Below are positions 1 to 6,200 of a DNA stretch of 20,703 bases, piece by piece. Within the stretch, counting starts at the first letter, position 1; the number at the start of each line of letters is the position of its first letter. The DNA is taken from positions 1-20,703 of the forward strand of contig CAYXZR010000018.1 in the NCBI GenBank assembly GCA_964470025.1, written 5' to 3'. Under the pieces are notes generated by a model, which ran no database searches, was not told the origin of the DNA, and worked only from the letters and a program-made list of their open reading frames with translations. The position numbers and the translations under genes are program-made. This DNA comes from CAYXZR01 sp964470025. Lineage in GTDB: Bacteria; Patescibacteriota; Patescibacteriia; Buchananbacterales; UBA6539.

Positions 1-62
1 GTTAGTCCCGCGTCAGGAATTTGACGTGTAACAAAGATTCTTTTTTGAGCGTGGAATGCCAT
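1..62 (-). CDS. 2-hydroxyacid dehydrogenase, N-terminal fragment (partial at window edge)
   Basis: The minus strand has an ATG at 62-60, 3 bases beyond the rpe stop codon, and an open frame of 20 codons that runs off the left edge. The visible residues include KRIFVTRQIPDAGL, which strongly resembles the first strand and helix of D-isomer-specific 2-hydroxyacid dehydrogenases such as glyoxylate/hydroxypyruvate reductase (typical start: VFITRxIPExGL). These enzymes reduce 2-oxoacids with NAD(P)H in the cytoplasm. The position as last visible gene of the ccdA-pgl-rpiB-rpe run suggests co-transcription. Neither the nucleotide-binding domain nor the catalytic Arg/Glu/His can be seen, so the substrate cannot be named. 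The family call rests on a short N-terminal match only. Confidence 0.6.
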   Translation of the reverse strand, partial: MAFHAQKRIFVTRQIPDAGL

Positions 63-65
63 AAA

Positions 66-698
66 TTAATATGAAATAATTTTTGAAAGTTGGGTGTAGT
101 CTTGTAGAAGTGTTTCTTCGTTATTCAATGCGCTTCCCACGATGTAGTAGTTAAGCCTGTAGGGTGCAATTACTTGTAGTGTTTCATGATTAATTCCTCC
201 ATCAATACTCACTGCAATTCCTGGTTTCATGTTTCTGAGGTGAGGAATTTTAGTGGTCACTGAAGAAATAAATTGCTGACCTTGTCGCCCTGGAATAACT
301 CCCAAAAGTAGTATTAGGTGAGCGCGGTCAATGTAGTTACTAAGTGCCTCGACTTCAGTTGCAGGGGAAAGCGCAAGTCCAATTTCAACATTAAGATTTT
401 CTAAAGCAGTGATAGTGGTATCCAGGTCCTCCACAGCTTCAACATGTATAATAATTCTTTTTGCTCCCGCAGCAACACAGTCGTCAAAATATTTCTCAGG
501 TGAAATACACATTAAGTGAAACTCAATTTGAGCTGACGTCTTGATGCTTTGTAGTTCTGAAGGTAAAACAGATTTTGTGTCAACAAACTTACCATCCATG
601 ATATCAATATGAACCCATGAAGTATCAAGTTGTTCAAAGGCTTTGAGTTTTGTGTGAACGGTAACTACATTGTCAGTGAGAATAGCAGGGATGATCAT
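66..698 (-). CDS. rpe: Ribulose-phosphate 3-epimerase
   Basis: This cytoplasmic TIM-barrel enzyme of 210 residues interconverts ribulose 5-phosphate and xylulose 5-phosphate in the pentose phosphate pathway. The family signatures are present in order: HIDIMDG at residues 30-36 (metal-binding His30 and catalytic Asp32), HLM at 61-63 (metal His61), IHVEA at 84-88, a phosphate-side loop VIPGRQGQ at 134-141, SIDGG at 164-168 (catalytic Asp166) and VGSAL at 187-191. The loop differs from the usual VNPGFGGQ, and the usual N-terminal SxLxAD is reduced to PAILTD, so it is a divergent member, but all metal and catalytic residues are kept. Its ATG overlaps the rpiB stop codon as ATGA, which indicates translational coupling. 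Length is slightly below the usual 215-225 residues. Confidence 0.93.
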   Translation of the reverse strand: MIIPAILTDNVVTVHTKLKAFEQLDTSWVHIDIMDGKFVDTKSVLPSELQSIKTSAQIEFHLMCISPEKYFDDCVAAGAKRIIIHVEAVEDLDTTITALENLNVEIGLALSPATEVEALSNYIDRAHLILLLGVIPGRQGQQFISSVTTKIPHLRNMKPGIAVSIDGGINHETLQVIAPYRLNYYIVGSALNNEETLLQDYTQLSKIISY

Positions 699-1147
699 GT
701 ATTTTGTTTATTTTCAATATCTGAAATTTTTTGTAAACGTCGGATATGTCGTTCTTCTTTGGAAAAGTTTGTGCTAAGCCAAGTCGAAACCAATGTTACT
801 GCTTCATCAAAGCTAACCATATCCTGACCCAAGCACAAGATATTGGTATCATCATCTTCTCTTGATGTCTTAGCTATTTCTGGGTCAGTTGTTGCTACTG
901 CACGAATGCCATTTACTTTGTTTGCAACAATAGAAACACCAATACCATTGCGACATAGTAGAATCCCTTTAGCATTTTCTTCAGCAACTTTCATTGCTAG
1001 CGGATATGCATAGTCAGGATAATCATCTGCTGGGTTAAGATCAGCTGGTCCCAGATCTTCAAAGACAATATTATGCTGTACAAAGTAATCCGTAAGTTGA
1101 GATTTTAGGGTAAATCCTCCGTGATCAGAGGCAATGTATACTTTCAT
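695..1147 (-). CDS. rpiB: Ribose-5-phosphate isomerase B (RpiB/LacA/LacB family)
   Basis: The 150-residue product should interconvert ribose 5-phosphate and ribulose 5-phosphate. It has the family landmarks: IASDHGG at residues 5-11, the DYPDYA region at 42-47, the nucleophilic Cys65 in GILLCRNGIGVSI, the ANKVNGIRA segment at 75-83 and the C-terminal HIRRL at 134-138. Two changes are notable. The CGTGIG turn reads CRNGIG, and the ring-opening His of the REHND segment is Asp98 here (SREDDDTNIL). Another residue may take that role, or the substrate range may differ. The start codon overlaps the pgl stop by one base (TAATG), and the gene runs into rpe with a 4-base overlap, so the three genes look like one translation-coupled unit. 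No Shine-Dalgarno site is visible. Confidence 0.9.
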   Translation of the reverse strand: MKVYIASDHGGFTLKSQLTDYFVQHNIVFEDLGPADLNPADDYPDYAYPLAMKVAEENAKGILLCRNGIGVSIVANKVNGIRAVATTDPEIAKTSREDDDTNILCLGQDMVSFDEAVTLVSTWLSTNFSKEERHIRRLQKISDIENKQNT

Positions 1148-1845
1148 TATCCGTGAGTTGTTAGCACATAACTGTGTTCACACATATCAATGACTTTTGC
1201 TGGGCATTCAATCATTGTGAGTGATGCATTAATGTAATTTTGGTAGGCTTGCGCCTTGTTCTCACCAGCAAATACTACAAGCGCATGAGTTGAGCGAGCA
1301 AGTAGGTTTGCCGTTGAGCTAATACGCTCAGCTGGTGGCTTTGGTGAGGTGTTAAATGTAACAAAATAATCGTTATTATTTTTAACTGATTCATGATTTG
1401 GAAACAGTCCGGCCACATGACCATCTTCACCAGAGCTTAGTAATAGTATATCATACTTTCCGCCAAGTTTGATGAGTTGTTTTTCGTATTCTATAGCGCC
1501 TTTATCTGCTTGATCAGGTTCATAAATAAAAGGATGAATAGCATCTTCAGATAATCCCTTGAGTAAAAGGGGAGAAGTTAGTTTTTCTGAGATAAGATAG
1601 AAGTTACTCTCGGGGTCATCAAGGCCTCGCAGTCGCTCATCAACGATAAAAATATGAACCTTTGACCAATCGATTGAATCACGACGTACTAGCTCAGAAA
1701 AAATAGCTCCGACACTGCGACCACCTGGAACTGCGATAACAACAGTTTCCTGTATCGCTGAAATATCATTAATTGCTTGCTCAAGTATAGTCGCTGCTTT
1801 TTCGGCAAGTGTGTCAGTATTAGGCTCGATAACTACCTTAGCCAT
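1147..1845 (-). CDS. pgl: 6-phosphogluconolactonase (SOL/DevB type)
   Basis: The 232-residue product hydrolyses 6-phosphogluconolactone to 6-phosphogluconate in the oxidative pentose phosphate branch. Motifs of the NagB/Pgl fold appear in order: VPGGRS at residues 39-44 (the sugar-phosphate loop, usually SGGST), DW at 59-60, IVDER at 67-71, ESN at 79-81, and the hallmark SGEDGHVAGLFP at 138-149, which carries the catalytic DGH. This last motif separates lactonases from glucosamine-6-phosphate deaminases. The length fits the family. The ATG lies 2 bases after the ccdA stop, with no Shine-Dalgarno site. No glucose-6-phosphate or 6-phosphogluconate dehydrogenase gene is visible here, so the rest of the oxidative branch would have to be elsewhere or absent. 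Confidence 0.92.
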   Translation of the reverse strand: MAKVVIEPNTDTLAEKAATILEQAINDISAIQETVVIAVPGGRSVGAIFSELVRRDSIDWSKVHIFIVDERLRGLDDPESNFYLISEKLTSPLLLKGLSEDAIHPFIYEPDQADKGAIEYEKQLIKLGGKYDILLLSSGEDGHVAGLFPNHESVKNNNDYFVTFNTSPKPPAERISSTANLLARSTHALVVFAGENKAQAYQNYINASLTMIECPAKVIDMCEHSYVLTTHG

Positions 1846-1847
1846 AA

Positions 1848-2615
1848 CTATAAGTAGTTAAGGAGTGCTTCGTAGTTAAAGAATTCAAAAATTTGATAAA
1901 ACCAACCCACCCAATAGCCGAAGTTATTTGTAACCATCAAGATACCGAGGAAGATCAGGAAGATGCCACCAACTACTGAGATCACGTTGAGATATTTTGA
2001 AATTCTTCGGATATACTGTGACGCCTTACTTACACCTAGTGCAACAAGTAAAAATGGCACCGCAAGGCCAAGTGAGAATACTGCTAGCAAAAAGGCTCCC
2101 TGTAGAGCAGTTCCTTGAGTGCTTGCAAGTAATAGAATTGATCCTAGAATTGGTCCAACACAAGGAGTCCAGCCAAAGCCAAATGTAGCACCAAGAACAA
2201 ACGAATTACTCAAGCGTCCTTTTTGAAAAATCTTTGGCACAGTAAAATGCTTGTCACCTTGAAGGAAAGGAAGCTTAATCACGTTCAACATAAACAAACC
2301 AAAAATGATCACAAAAATTCCGCCAACTCGAGATAGCCATAGTTGATATTGAGCAAGACCTCGACCAACAAAGCCGGCAAGTACTCCAAGTCCGATAAAA
2401 ATTGTGCTAAAGCCAATAACAAATAGTAAGCCGTTTAAAAAGATTCTTCTTCGAGCACTTGCTGCTTTTTCTGGATCTTTTAGGTCTTGAAGTGAAGCAC
2501 CACTGATAAATCCGAGGTATCCAGGCACAAGGGGAAGTGTGCATGGTGCTAAAAAAGTGAGAAGCCCGGCAAAAAACGCAGGGACAATGAGACTTAGCGT
2601 GGTGATATCAGTCAT
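1848..2615 (-). CDS. ccdA: CcdA-type thiol-disulfide transmembrane transporter
   Basis: This 255-residue polytopic membrane protein belongs to the CcdA/DsbD transmembrane family, which passes electrons from cytoplasmic thioredoxin across the membrane to extracytoplasmic thiol proteins. It has six likely membrane segments. The two redox-active cysteines sit at the family positions: Cys25 in FLAPCTLPLVPGYLGF (segment 1) and Cys152 in GFGWTPCVGPILG (segment 4), each followed by the typical Pro. The first half ends in an Arg-rich loop (residues 54-57), which fits cytoplasmic loops. It heads the minus-strand operon with the pentose phosphate genes. Its extracytoplasmic partner is not in the window. 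No Shine-Dalgarno sequence precedes the ATG, and no convincing promoter for it could be placed in the AT-rich upstream DNA. Confidence 0.9.
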   Translation of the reverse strand: MTDITTLSLIVPAFFAGLLTFLAPCTLPLVPGYLGFISGASLQDLKDPEKAASARRRIFLNGLLFVIGFSTIFIGLGVLAGFVGRGLAQYQLWLSRVGGIFVIIFGLFMLNVIKLPFLQGDKHFTVPKIFQKGRLSNSFVLGATFGFGWTPCVGPILGSILLLASTQGTALQGAFLLAVFSLGLAVPFLLVALGVSKASQYIRRISKYLNVISVVGGIFLIFLGILMVTNNFGYWVGWFYQIFEFFNYEALLNYL

Positions 2616-2834
2616 ATATATAAAAAGTTAAATAGTTACTATTAATATAACAATAATTGTGTAAAAAGAGTAGTAATTAATTATCTATTACACTATGTAG
2701 TAGTATAACATGAACAGTAGTAATTACAAGCAAAAAAATCATCTTATCCACATAATTAGCGAGGTATTTACAAAAAGTGGCCGCGAGGCTATACTTTCAC
2801 TAACAAATAGCTGCATTTCTTCAATTCTTAGAGT
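2616..2834. other. Divergent AT-rich intergenic region
   Basis: This 219-base stretch separates the divergent ccdA operon and the methyltransferase-like gene. It is very AT-rich next to ccdA and less so next to the other gene. It contains the plus-strand promoter described separately. An open frame starting at 2710 exists but has no family resemblance and overlaps the start of the real gene out of frame. No RNA gene or repeat was seen. Confidence 0.6.
2767..2795 (+). promoter_or_regulatory. Sigma-70-type promoter for the methyltransferase-like gene
   Basis: TTTACA at 2767-2772 and TATACT at 2790-2795 are separated by exactly 17 bases; each matches the consensus at five of six positions. The predicted start near 2802 gives a leader of about 33 bases before the ATG at 2835, without a Shine-Dalgarno site. 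The -10 lies in an octamer GCTATACT that recurs in the leader regions of two minus-strand genes nearby. Confidence 0.65.
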
Positions 2835-3509
2835 ATGGATACAAATTACGATTGGCCAGGTTGGCCACTTGCAGACAATCCTCACGGTACAGAGTTTGAT
2901 CTAGCCGCCCGCAAGCGAATGGTCGCGGGTTCAAAGTTGCTGTCGCCGTATTTAGATCGATATAAAGATAAAATGGGTCCAATGCTCCTCGAGGTTGGCC
3001 CTTTTTTTAATCCGCTATTAAGTCCAGAGGCATTTCCCGGCAAAGATATTTTTTTCTGGGAGAATGATTATCATGTATTAAAATGGCTCCACAAAGAGTA
3101 TGAAGGTCACCGGGTGTACCCGGTATTCTGTAATTTAAACAATATCGAGGGAGCGTCGATATTAAAGCTATTTGAAAAAACAGACAAGGCAATTACTCGA
3201 TCTGGTAATACCTCAATGAGTTTTAGTACAATAATTATCTCACATGTGTTGAACTACATCGATTATCAGTTATTTTTTTTAGTGCTCAAAGATTATATTA
3301 AAAAAGACGGATACATTTTTATCAATAACGTAATAGAGTACGGCTTGCCTGTATTCTTTTCAGACAAACGACCTAAGAAAATAACCGAAATAATTAGAAC
3401 GCTTAAGGCAATTGGATATAAAATTATCGAGAAAGAGGTGATTGAGTCGCCAGATAAAGAGTTTCAAAAACAGCGCAGACTAATATTAGTAGCGCAACTA
3501 AACGAGTAA
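2835..3509 (+). CDS. SAM-dependent methyltransferase-like protein (class I fold)
   Basis: The 224-residue product looks like a class I methyltransferase with an unknown substrate. LLEVGPFFNP at residues 51-60 matches the glycine-containing SAM loop (motif I, often LEVGxGxNP). DIFFWEND at 71-78 supplies an acidic residue after strand 2. IIISHVLNYID at 133-143 matches motif IV, where a hydrophobic strand is followed by helix-start residues. KKDGYIFINNVIEYGLP at 156-172 resembles the strand 5 region. Motif I has a degenerate glycine pattern (GPFF rather than GxGxG), so binding of SAM is not certain. There is no signal peptide or membrane segment. It is monocistronic, with its own promoter and a hairpin just downstream. 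An ordinary cytoplasmic enzyme is most likely, but a non-catalytic Rossmann protein is possible. Confidence 0.6.
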   Translation: MDTNYDWPGWPLADNPHGTEFDLAARKRMVAGSKLLSPYLDRYKDKMGPMLLEVGPFFNPLLSPEAFPGKDIFFWENDYHVLKWLHKEYEGHRVYPVFCNLNNIEGASILKLFEKTDKAITRSGNTSMSFSTIIISHVLNYIDYQLFFLVLKDYIKKDGYIFINNVIEYGLPVFFSDKRPKKITEIIRTLKAIGYKIIEKEVIESPDKEFQKQRRLILVAQLNE

Positions 3510-3510
3510 A

Positions 3511-3539
3511 AGAAAAAGCCAAGACAAATTGTCTTGGCT
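3511..3539 (-). terminator. Intrinsic terminator for the 3560-3886 gene
   Basis: A perfect 9-bp stem (AGCCAAGAC at 3517-3525 with GTCTTGGCT at 3531-3539), extendable by two A-T pairs, is followed on the minus strand by a T-rich run (3516-3511, TTTTTC). The plus strand lacks a T-run after the stem, so it works mainly for minus-strand transcripts, although it could also stabilise the 3' end of the convergent methyltransferase-like mRNA. Confidence 0.8.
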
Positions 3540-3559
3540 GTAGTAGAGAGCGATGAGGT

Positions 3560-3886
3560 TTAGAGCTTAAGCTCAAGTTTTTCAAATGACCTCTTGATGG
3601 TGCGGGTGCATCCGAGGAAGGAAAACAGAGCGATGACGGCGATCCAGGGATTGTAGCGGATCATCCATACAAGAGCACCTGGCCCACCATCATAATCTGC
3701 AGGCATCGCCAGCCACAGGCTAAAAAAAATCAATGCAAGCAAAGTGGGGACAGCCGCGATTGCGCCGGCTACGAAGCAGAGGTGAATCAGGCTGATCCAA
3801 ATGAATTTCAGGGTATAGAGCGTTGCCACAATGAATGGGTGGCGATTTTGATTGTGCAAGGGCGTGGAGGTGAGAGTTGGGTTCAT
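3560..3886 (-). CDS. Small membrane protein, unknown function
   Basis: I do not recognise a family for this 108-residue protein. After a polar, Pro/His/Asn-rich N-terminus of about 16 residues there are two to three hydrophobic stretches: roughly residues 18-42, 43-62 and 78-93. The polar loop between the last two carries DYDGGPG and an aromatic WMIRYNPW segment. The C-terminus is short and basic (TRTIKRSFEKLELKL). It starts at an ATG 6 bases from a near-perfect Shine-Dalgarno sequence. Its local base composition is visibly more GC-rich than the flanking genes. With the two minus-strand genes at 4057-4850 it makes a set of three small membrane proteins of similar build. It has its own promoter and terminator. 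Small size and architecture alone do not allow a function call. Confidence 0.7.
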   Translation of the reverse strand: MNPTLTSTPLHNQNRHPFIVATLYTLKFIWISLIHLCFVAGAIAAVPTLLALIFFSLWLAMPADYDGGPGALVWMIRYNPWIAVIALFSFLGCTRTIKRSFEKLELKL

Positions 3887-3892
3887 GTGGTG

Positions 3893-3899
3893 CCTCCTT
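3893..3899 (-). promoter_or_regulatory. Strong Shine-Dalgarno site of the 3560-3886 gene
   Basis: AAGGAGG on the minus strand lies 6 bases before the ATG at 3886. It is among the best Shine-Dalgarno matches I can see in the window and fixes the start. Most other genes here have none. Confidence 0.85.
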
Positions 3900-3925
3900 A
3901 GGCTTTTTTGCTTTGTTGTCAGTCA

Positions 3926-3943
3926 CTATACAGCTAAGTATAG
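3926..3943. repeat. Inverted repeat in the leader of the 3560-3886 gene
   Basis: CTATAC (3926-3931) and GTATAG (3938-3943) form a perfect 6-bp inverted repeat with a 6-base spacer. One arm overlaps the octamer AGTATAGC (plus strand 3937-3944) that is repeated at 4874-4881 upstream of the next membrane-protein gene. It may be an operator, a leader hairpin or, read on the minus strand, a second -10 element (GCTATACT). Confidence 0.45.
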
Positions 3944-3964
3944 CAAAAAACAAGTATGTTATAT

Positions 3965-3993
3965 ATAATATCACATTTTTATAAATTTGTCAA
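3965..3993 (-). promoter_or_regulatory. Sigma-70-type promoter for the 3560-3886 gene
   Basis: On the minus strand a perfect TTGACA (3993-3988) is followed after exactly 17 bases by TATTAT (3970-3965). The predicted start near 3958 gives a leader of about 70 bases that contains the inverted repeat and the Shine-Dalgarno site. Confidence 0.75.
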
Positions 3994-4021
3994 GTTTAAA
4001 GTTTATGGCAAATTAGTGCAA

Positions 4022-4050
4022 GAAAAAAACCACCTATAAATATAGGTGGT
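4022..4050 (-). terminator. Intrinsic terminator of the 4057-4850 pair
   Basis: ACCACCTATA (4029-4038) and TATAGGTGGT (4041-4050) form a 10-bp perfect inverted repeat. On the minus strand it is followed by seven T residues. It lies a few bases after the stop codon at 4057 and ends the two-gene unit that starts at 4850. Confidence 0.88.
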
Positions 4051-4056
4051 GAAAGG

Positions 4057-4458
4057 TTAGTAAAGATCTTGTTCTGTGTCATAGTCTTCATCAAGTTCAT
4101 CTTCCTCCCATTCGTCTTCTTCGGAGTAGAATGAGTCAGGGTTGAGCCAACAGTTGAAGGTTCTTACCGCAGAACCTACAGTCACAGCAAGGCTTATGAT
4201 AAAAAGCATACCCCATACTCCTTCTGGTATCTTGCCGATGATTTTCCAGGCGATGAATTGCAATATATGCACAACTGCCACTAGGAAAAGCATCGTTATC
4301 CAGAAAGGAGCATGTGTGAATTTTGCCGGCGGAGTGTGGTCATAGTAGCTTTTGCCATACGCATTAATGAAGCGTTCCGTATGAATGAGTAAGGCTGACA
4401 TCAGGATGAGGGTGAAAATATTGGGCAGGACAAGGGGAAAGTCAGTAAAAAGTTCCAC
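4057..4458 (-). CDS. Small membrane protein with acidic C-terminal tail, unknown function
   Basis: No family is recognised. The 133-residue product has three likely membrane segments, at about residues 10-28, 50-70 and 80-98. Between the first two is a His/Tyr/Pro-rich loop (YGKSYYDHTPPAKFTHAP). After residue 110 it ends in a strongly acidic, Tyr-containing tail (EEDEWEEDELDEDYDTEQ). The start is a GTG at 4458; the choice rests on AAAGGAG (4472-4466) spaced 7 bases upstream and on the absence of a better-placed ATG. It follows the 4494-4850 gene by 35 bases, so the two are probably one transcript ended by the hairpin at 4029-4050. The acidic tail is likely exposed on one membrane face and might bind cations or a basic partner; that is inference only. 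Confidence 0.7.
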   Translation of the reverse strand: MELFTDFPLVLPNIFTLILMSALLIHTERFINAYGKSYYDHTPPAKFTHAPFWITMLFLVAVVHILQFIAWKIIGKIPEGVWGMLFIISLAVTVGSAVRTFNCWLNPDSFYSEEDEWEEDELDEDYDTEQDLY

Positions 4459-4493
4459 AAGAAAGCTCCTTTGCGTGGTGGTCTGAGTTAAGG

Positions 4494-4850
4494 TTAGTCA
4501 AGCTTTTCAATCTCAATCGATGAACTGAGAATTCTTGCTTTGGGATATAGGTATTTCCATAGCTTCCATAATTCATTAAGACACCAGAGTGCCGCGCCAG
4601 TTGCAATGCATCCAAGTATGAACCCAAAGACTAGCCACTGTGCATGTCCGCTTGAATCATCTGAAAAGCTGTAAAGCCCATGAATCCGCTTGACAGTAAA
4701 GGTTAAATTGAAAACTGCAAGAAGCATGAAAACTGCTATAAAAGTCTTACAGTTTGGCTGCGGTGAATCACCATGTTCGTAGAACGTATTAAGCCTCTTG
4801 TCGAAAGCAAGTGATGTGACAATGGTGAGGATTGGGAGTAAAATGAGCAT
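4494..4850 (-). CDS. Small membrane protein, unknown function
   Basis: No family is recognised. The 118-residue product has about three membrane segments: roughly residues 1-15, 34-52 and 70-92. The first is at the very N-terminus and could be a signal anchor. The loops are polar, and the C-terminus after residue 95 is basic then acidic (LWKYLYPKARILSSSIEIEKLD). The ATG is preceded by AAAGGA (4864-4859) at 8 bases. It is the first gene of a pair with 4057-4458 and is divergent from rarA, with only 67 bases between the two starts. The shared architecture with its two minus-strand neighbours suggests related or cooperating proteins, but I cannot show sequence homology among them by eye. Confidence 0.7.
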   Translation of the reverse strand: MLILLPILTIVTSLAFDKRLNTFYEHGDSPQPNCKTFIAVFMLLAVFNLTFTVKRIHGLYSFSDDSSGHAQWLVFGFILGCIATGAALWCLNELWKLWKYLYPKARILSSSIEIEKLD

Positions 4851-4884
4851 AACTGTAATCCTTTCAAAATTGCAGTATAGCTAA

Positions 4885-4913
4885 AATAAAGCATATTACG
4901 GCGTATTTGTCAA
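4885..4913 (-). promoter_or_regulatory. Promoter for the 4057-4850 membrane-protein pair
   Basis: On the minus strand a perfect TTGACA (4913-4908) is followed after 17 bases by TTTATT (4890-4885, four of six matches). A second possible -10, TATACT (4879-4874), lies in the octamer shared with the 3560-3886 leader. The -35 lies within 10 bases of the rarA start codon, so the two divergent genes probably compete for RNA polymerase. For rarA, TTGCAG (4870-4875) with TATTAC (4894-4899) at 18 bases is a weak candidate. Confidence 0.6.
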
Positions 4914-4917
4914 TAAA

Positions 4918-6186
4918 ATGGACTTATTTACTAACAATTTAGAAAAAAAGCTGAAATCAGAGGCACCACTGGCAGAGCGCATGCGCCCACAGACCTTAGA
5001 TGACTTTGTTGGACAGCGAGCGGTAGTTGGTGAGGGAAAATTACTAAGAGAAGCTATTGAACAGGATGAGATACCATCTATGATTTTTTGGGGTCCTCCT
5101 GGTGTTGGCAAAAGCACCTTGGCTCGTGTGATTGCGAATCTAACTAAATCTCGCTTCGAGCAGTTATCAGCCGTAACATCTGGTGTTAAGGAGTTGCGGG
5201 TAATTATTAAAAACGCCAAAGACATCCGTGCGTTTAACGGTGAGAAAACAATTTTATTCATCGATGAAATCCATCGTTGGAGTAAGTCACAACAAGATGC
5301 ATTACTACCATTTGTTGAGCAAGGAATCATTACGCTCATTGGGGCAACTACTGAAAACCCTAGCTTCGAGGTTGTGTCAGCGTTGCTTTCGCGCTCACGG
5401 GTGTTTGTGCTTGAGCAGTTAAAAGATCTTGAAGTAGAAAGGATAATTATGCGAGCATTAGATCAGGGGTTTGCAAATATCAAAGTTAACGCTGATCCAG
5501 AAGTGATTCATTTTTTAGCTTCTCATGCAAATGGCGACGCCAGAGTAGGGCTTAACGCGCTAGAGTTTGCCGTAAAGGCAACTAAACCAAATTCACAAGA
5601 TATCCGTATATTAACCAAAGAAGTTATCAAAGAAGCTTTGCAGAAATCATCTTTTTTGTATGATAAGTCAGGTGAGCAACACTACAATATCATTTCAGCA
5701 CTTCACAAGTCAGTGCGAGGTGGTGATGCTGATGCTGCATTGTACTGGCTCGGTCGCATGCTAGAGGCTGGAGAAGATCCGCTATATGTCGCACGACGAC
5801 TAATTCGTATGGCAGTTGAAGATATTGGTCTTGCAGATCCACGTGCCTTAGAGCAGGCATCAGCTTGTTATCAAGCATGTCATGTGGTTGGTATGCCTGA
5901 GTGTGATGTGATCTTGGCACAATGTGTCGCATATCTCGCTAGAGCACCTAAATCAGTTGAGGTTTACAAAGCATATCAGCACGTAAAATATGATGTACGC
6001 GAGACTATGGATGAGCCTGTTCCACTTCATTTGCGCAATGCACCAACCAAGCTAATGAAAGATCTGAACTATGGCAAGGGATATAAATATTCGCCTGATC
6101 ACAACTGGCAAGAAAGTCAACAGTATATGCCTGATAAACTAAAAACTAAAAAATATCTCAACAATGACAGTACAGATAATAAATGA
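4918..6186 (+). CDS. rarA: Replication-associated recombination protein A, AAA+ ATPase
   Basis: This 422-residue cytoplasmic ATPase belongs to the RarA/MgsA/WRNIP1 family, which acts at stalled replication forks and is related to clamp-loader subunits. Landmarks in order: the N-terminal LAERMRPQTLDDFVGQ box at residues 18-33, Walker A GPPGVGKST at 59-67, Walker B LFIDEIHR at 113-120, then WSKSQQDALLPFVEQG, sensor 1 IGATTENPSFEV at 141-152 and the arginine-finger segment LLSRSRVF at 157-164. The C-terminal oligomerisation part includes GEDPLYVARRLIRMAVEDIGLADPRAL, which is typical of the family. The length is slightly short of E. coli RarA (about 447). No Shine-Dalgarno site precedes the ATG. 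It is the first gene of the long plus-strand run and its 3' end contains the promoter of the next gene. Confidence 0.95.
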   Translation: MDLFTNNLEKKLKSEAPLAERMRPQTLDDFVGQRAVVGEGKLLREAIEQDEIPSMIFWGPPGVGKSTLARVIANLTKSRFEQLSAVTSGVKELRVIIKNAKDIRAFNGEKTILFIDEIHRWSKSQQDALLPFVEQGIITLIGATTENPSFEVVSALLSRSRVFVLEQLKDLEVERIIMRALDQGFANIKVNADPEVIHFLASHANGDARVGLNALEFAVKATKPNSQDIRILTKEVIKEALQKSSFLYDKSGEQHYNIISALHKSVRGGDADAALYWLGRMLEAGEDPLYVARRLIRMAVEDIGLADPRALEQASACYQACHVVGMPECDVILAQCVAYLARAPKSVEVYKAYQHVKYDVRETMDEPVPLHLRNAPTKLMKDLNYGKGYKYSPDHNWQESQQYMPDKLKTKKYLNNDSTDNK

Positions 6187-6192
6187 TATAAT
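6164..6192 (+). promoter_or_regulatory. Promoter giving a leaderless NUDIX mRNA
   Basis: ATGACA (6164-6169) and a perfect TATAAT (6187-6192) are spaced by 17 bases, with TGA directly before the -10 (extended -10). The -35 lies in the last codons of rarA and the -10 starts just after the rarA stop. The predicted start near 6199 lies 2 bases from the ATG at 6201, so the transcript should be practically leaderless. Confidence 0.75.
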
Positions 6193-6200
6193 TTTAGTAT

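Noticed and set aside
630..827. Plus-strand frame opposite rpe and rpiB
   Set aside because: It is antisense to two well-supported enzyme genes and shows no recognisable protein features.
2710..2904. Open frame of 64 codons on the plus strand upstream of the methyltransferase-like gene
   Set aside because: It overlaps the real gene out of frame, contains the promoter in its body and has no family-like sequence.
3720..3974. Alternative minus-strand frame overlapping the 3560-3886 gene
   Set aside because: It covers the promoter and the strong Shine-Dalgarno site of the 3560-3886 gene and lacks its own start signal.
4442..4627. Alternative minus-strand frame between the two paired membrane-protein genes
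   Set aside because: It overlaps both genes, whose starts have good Shine-Dalgarno sites, and has none itself.
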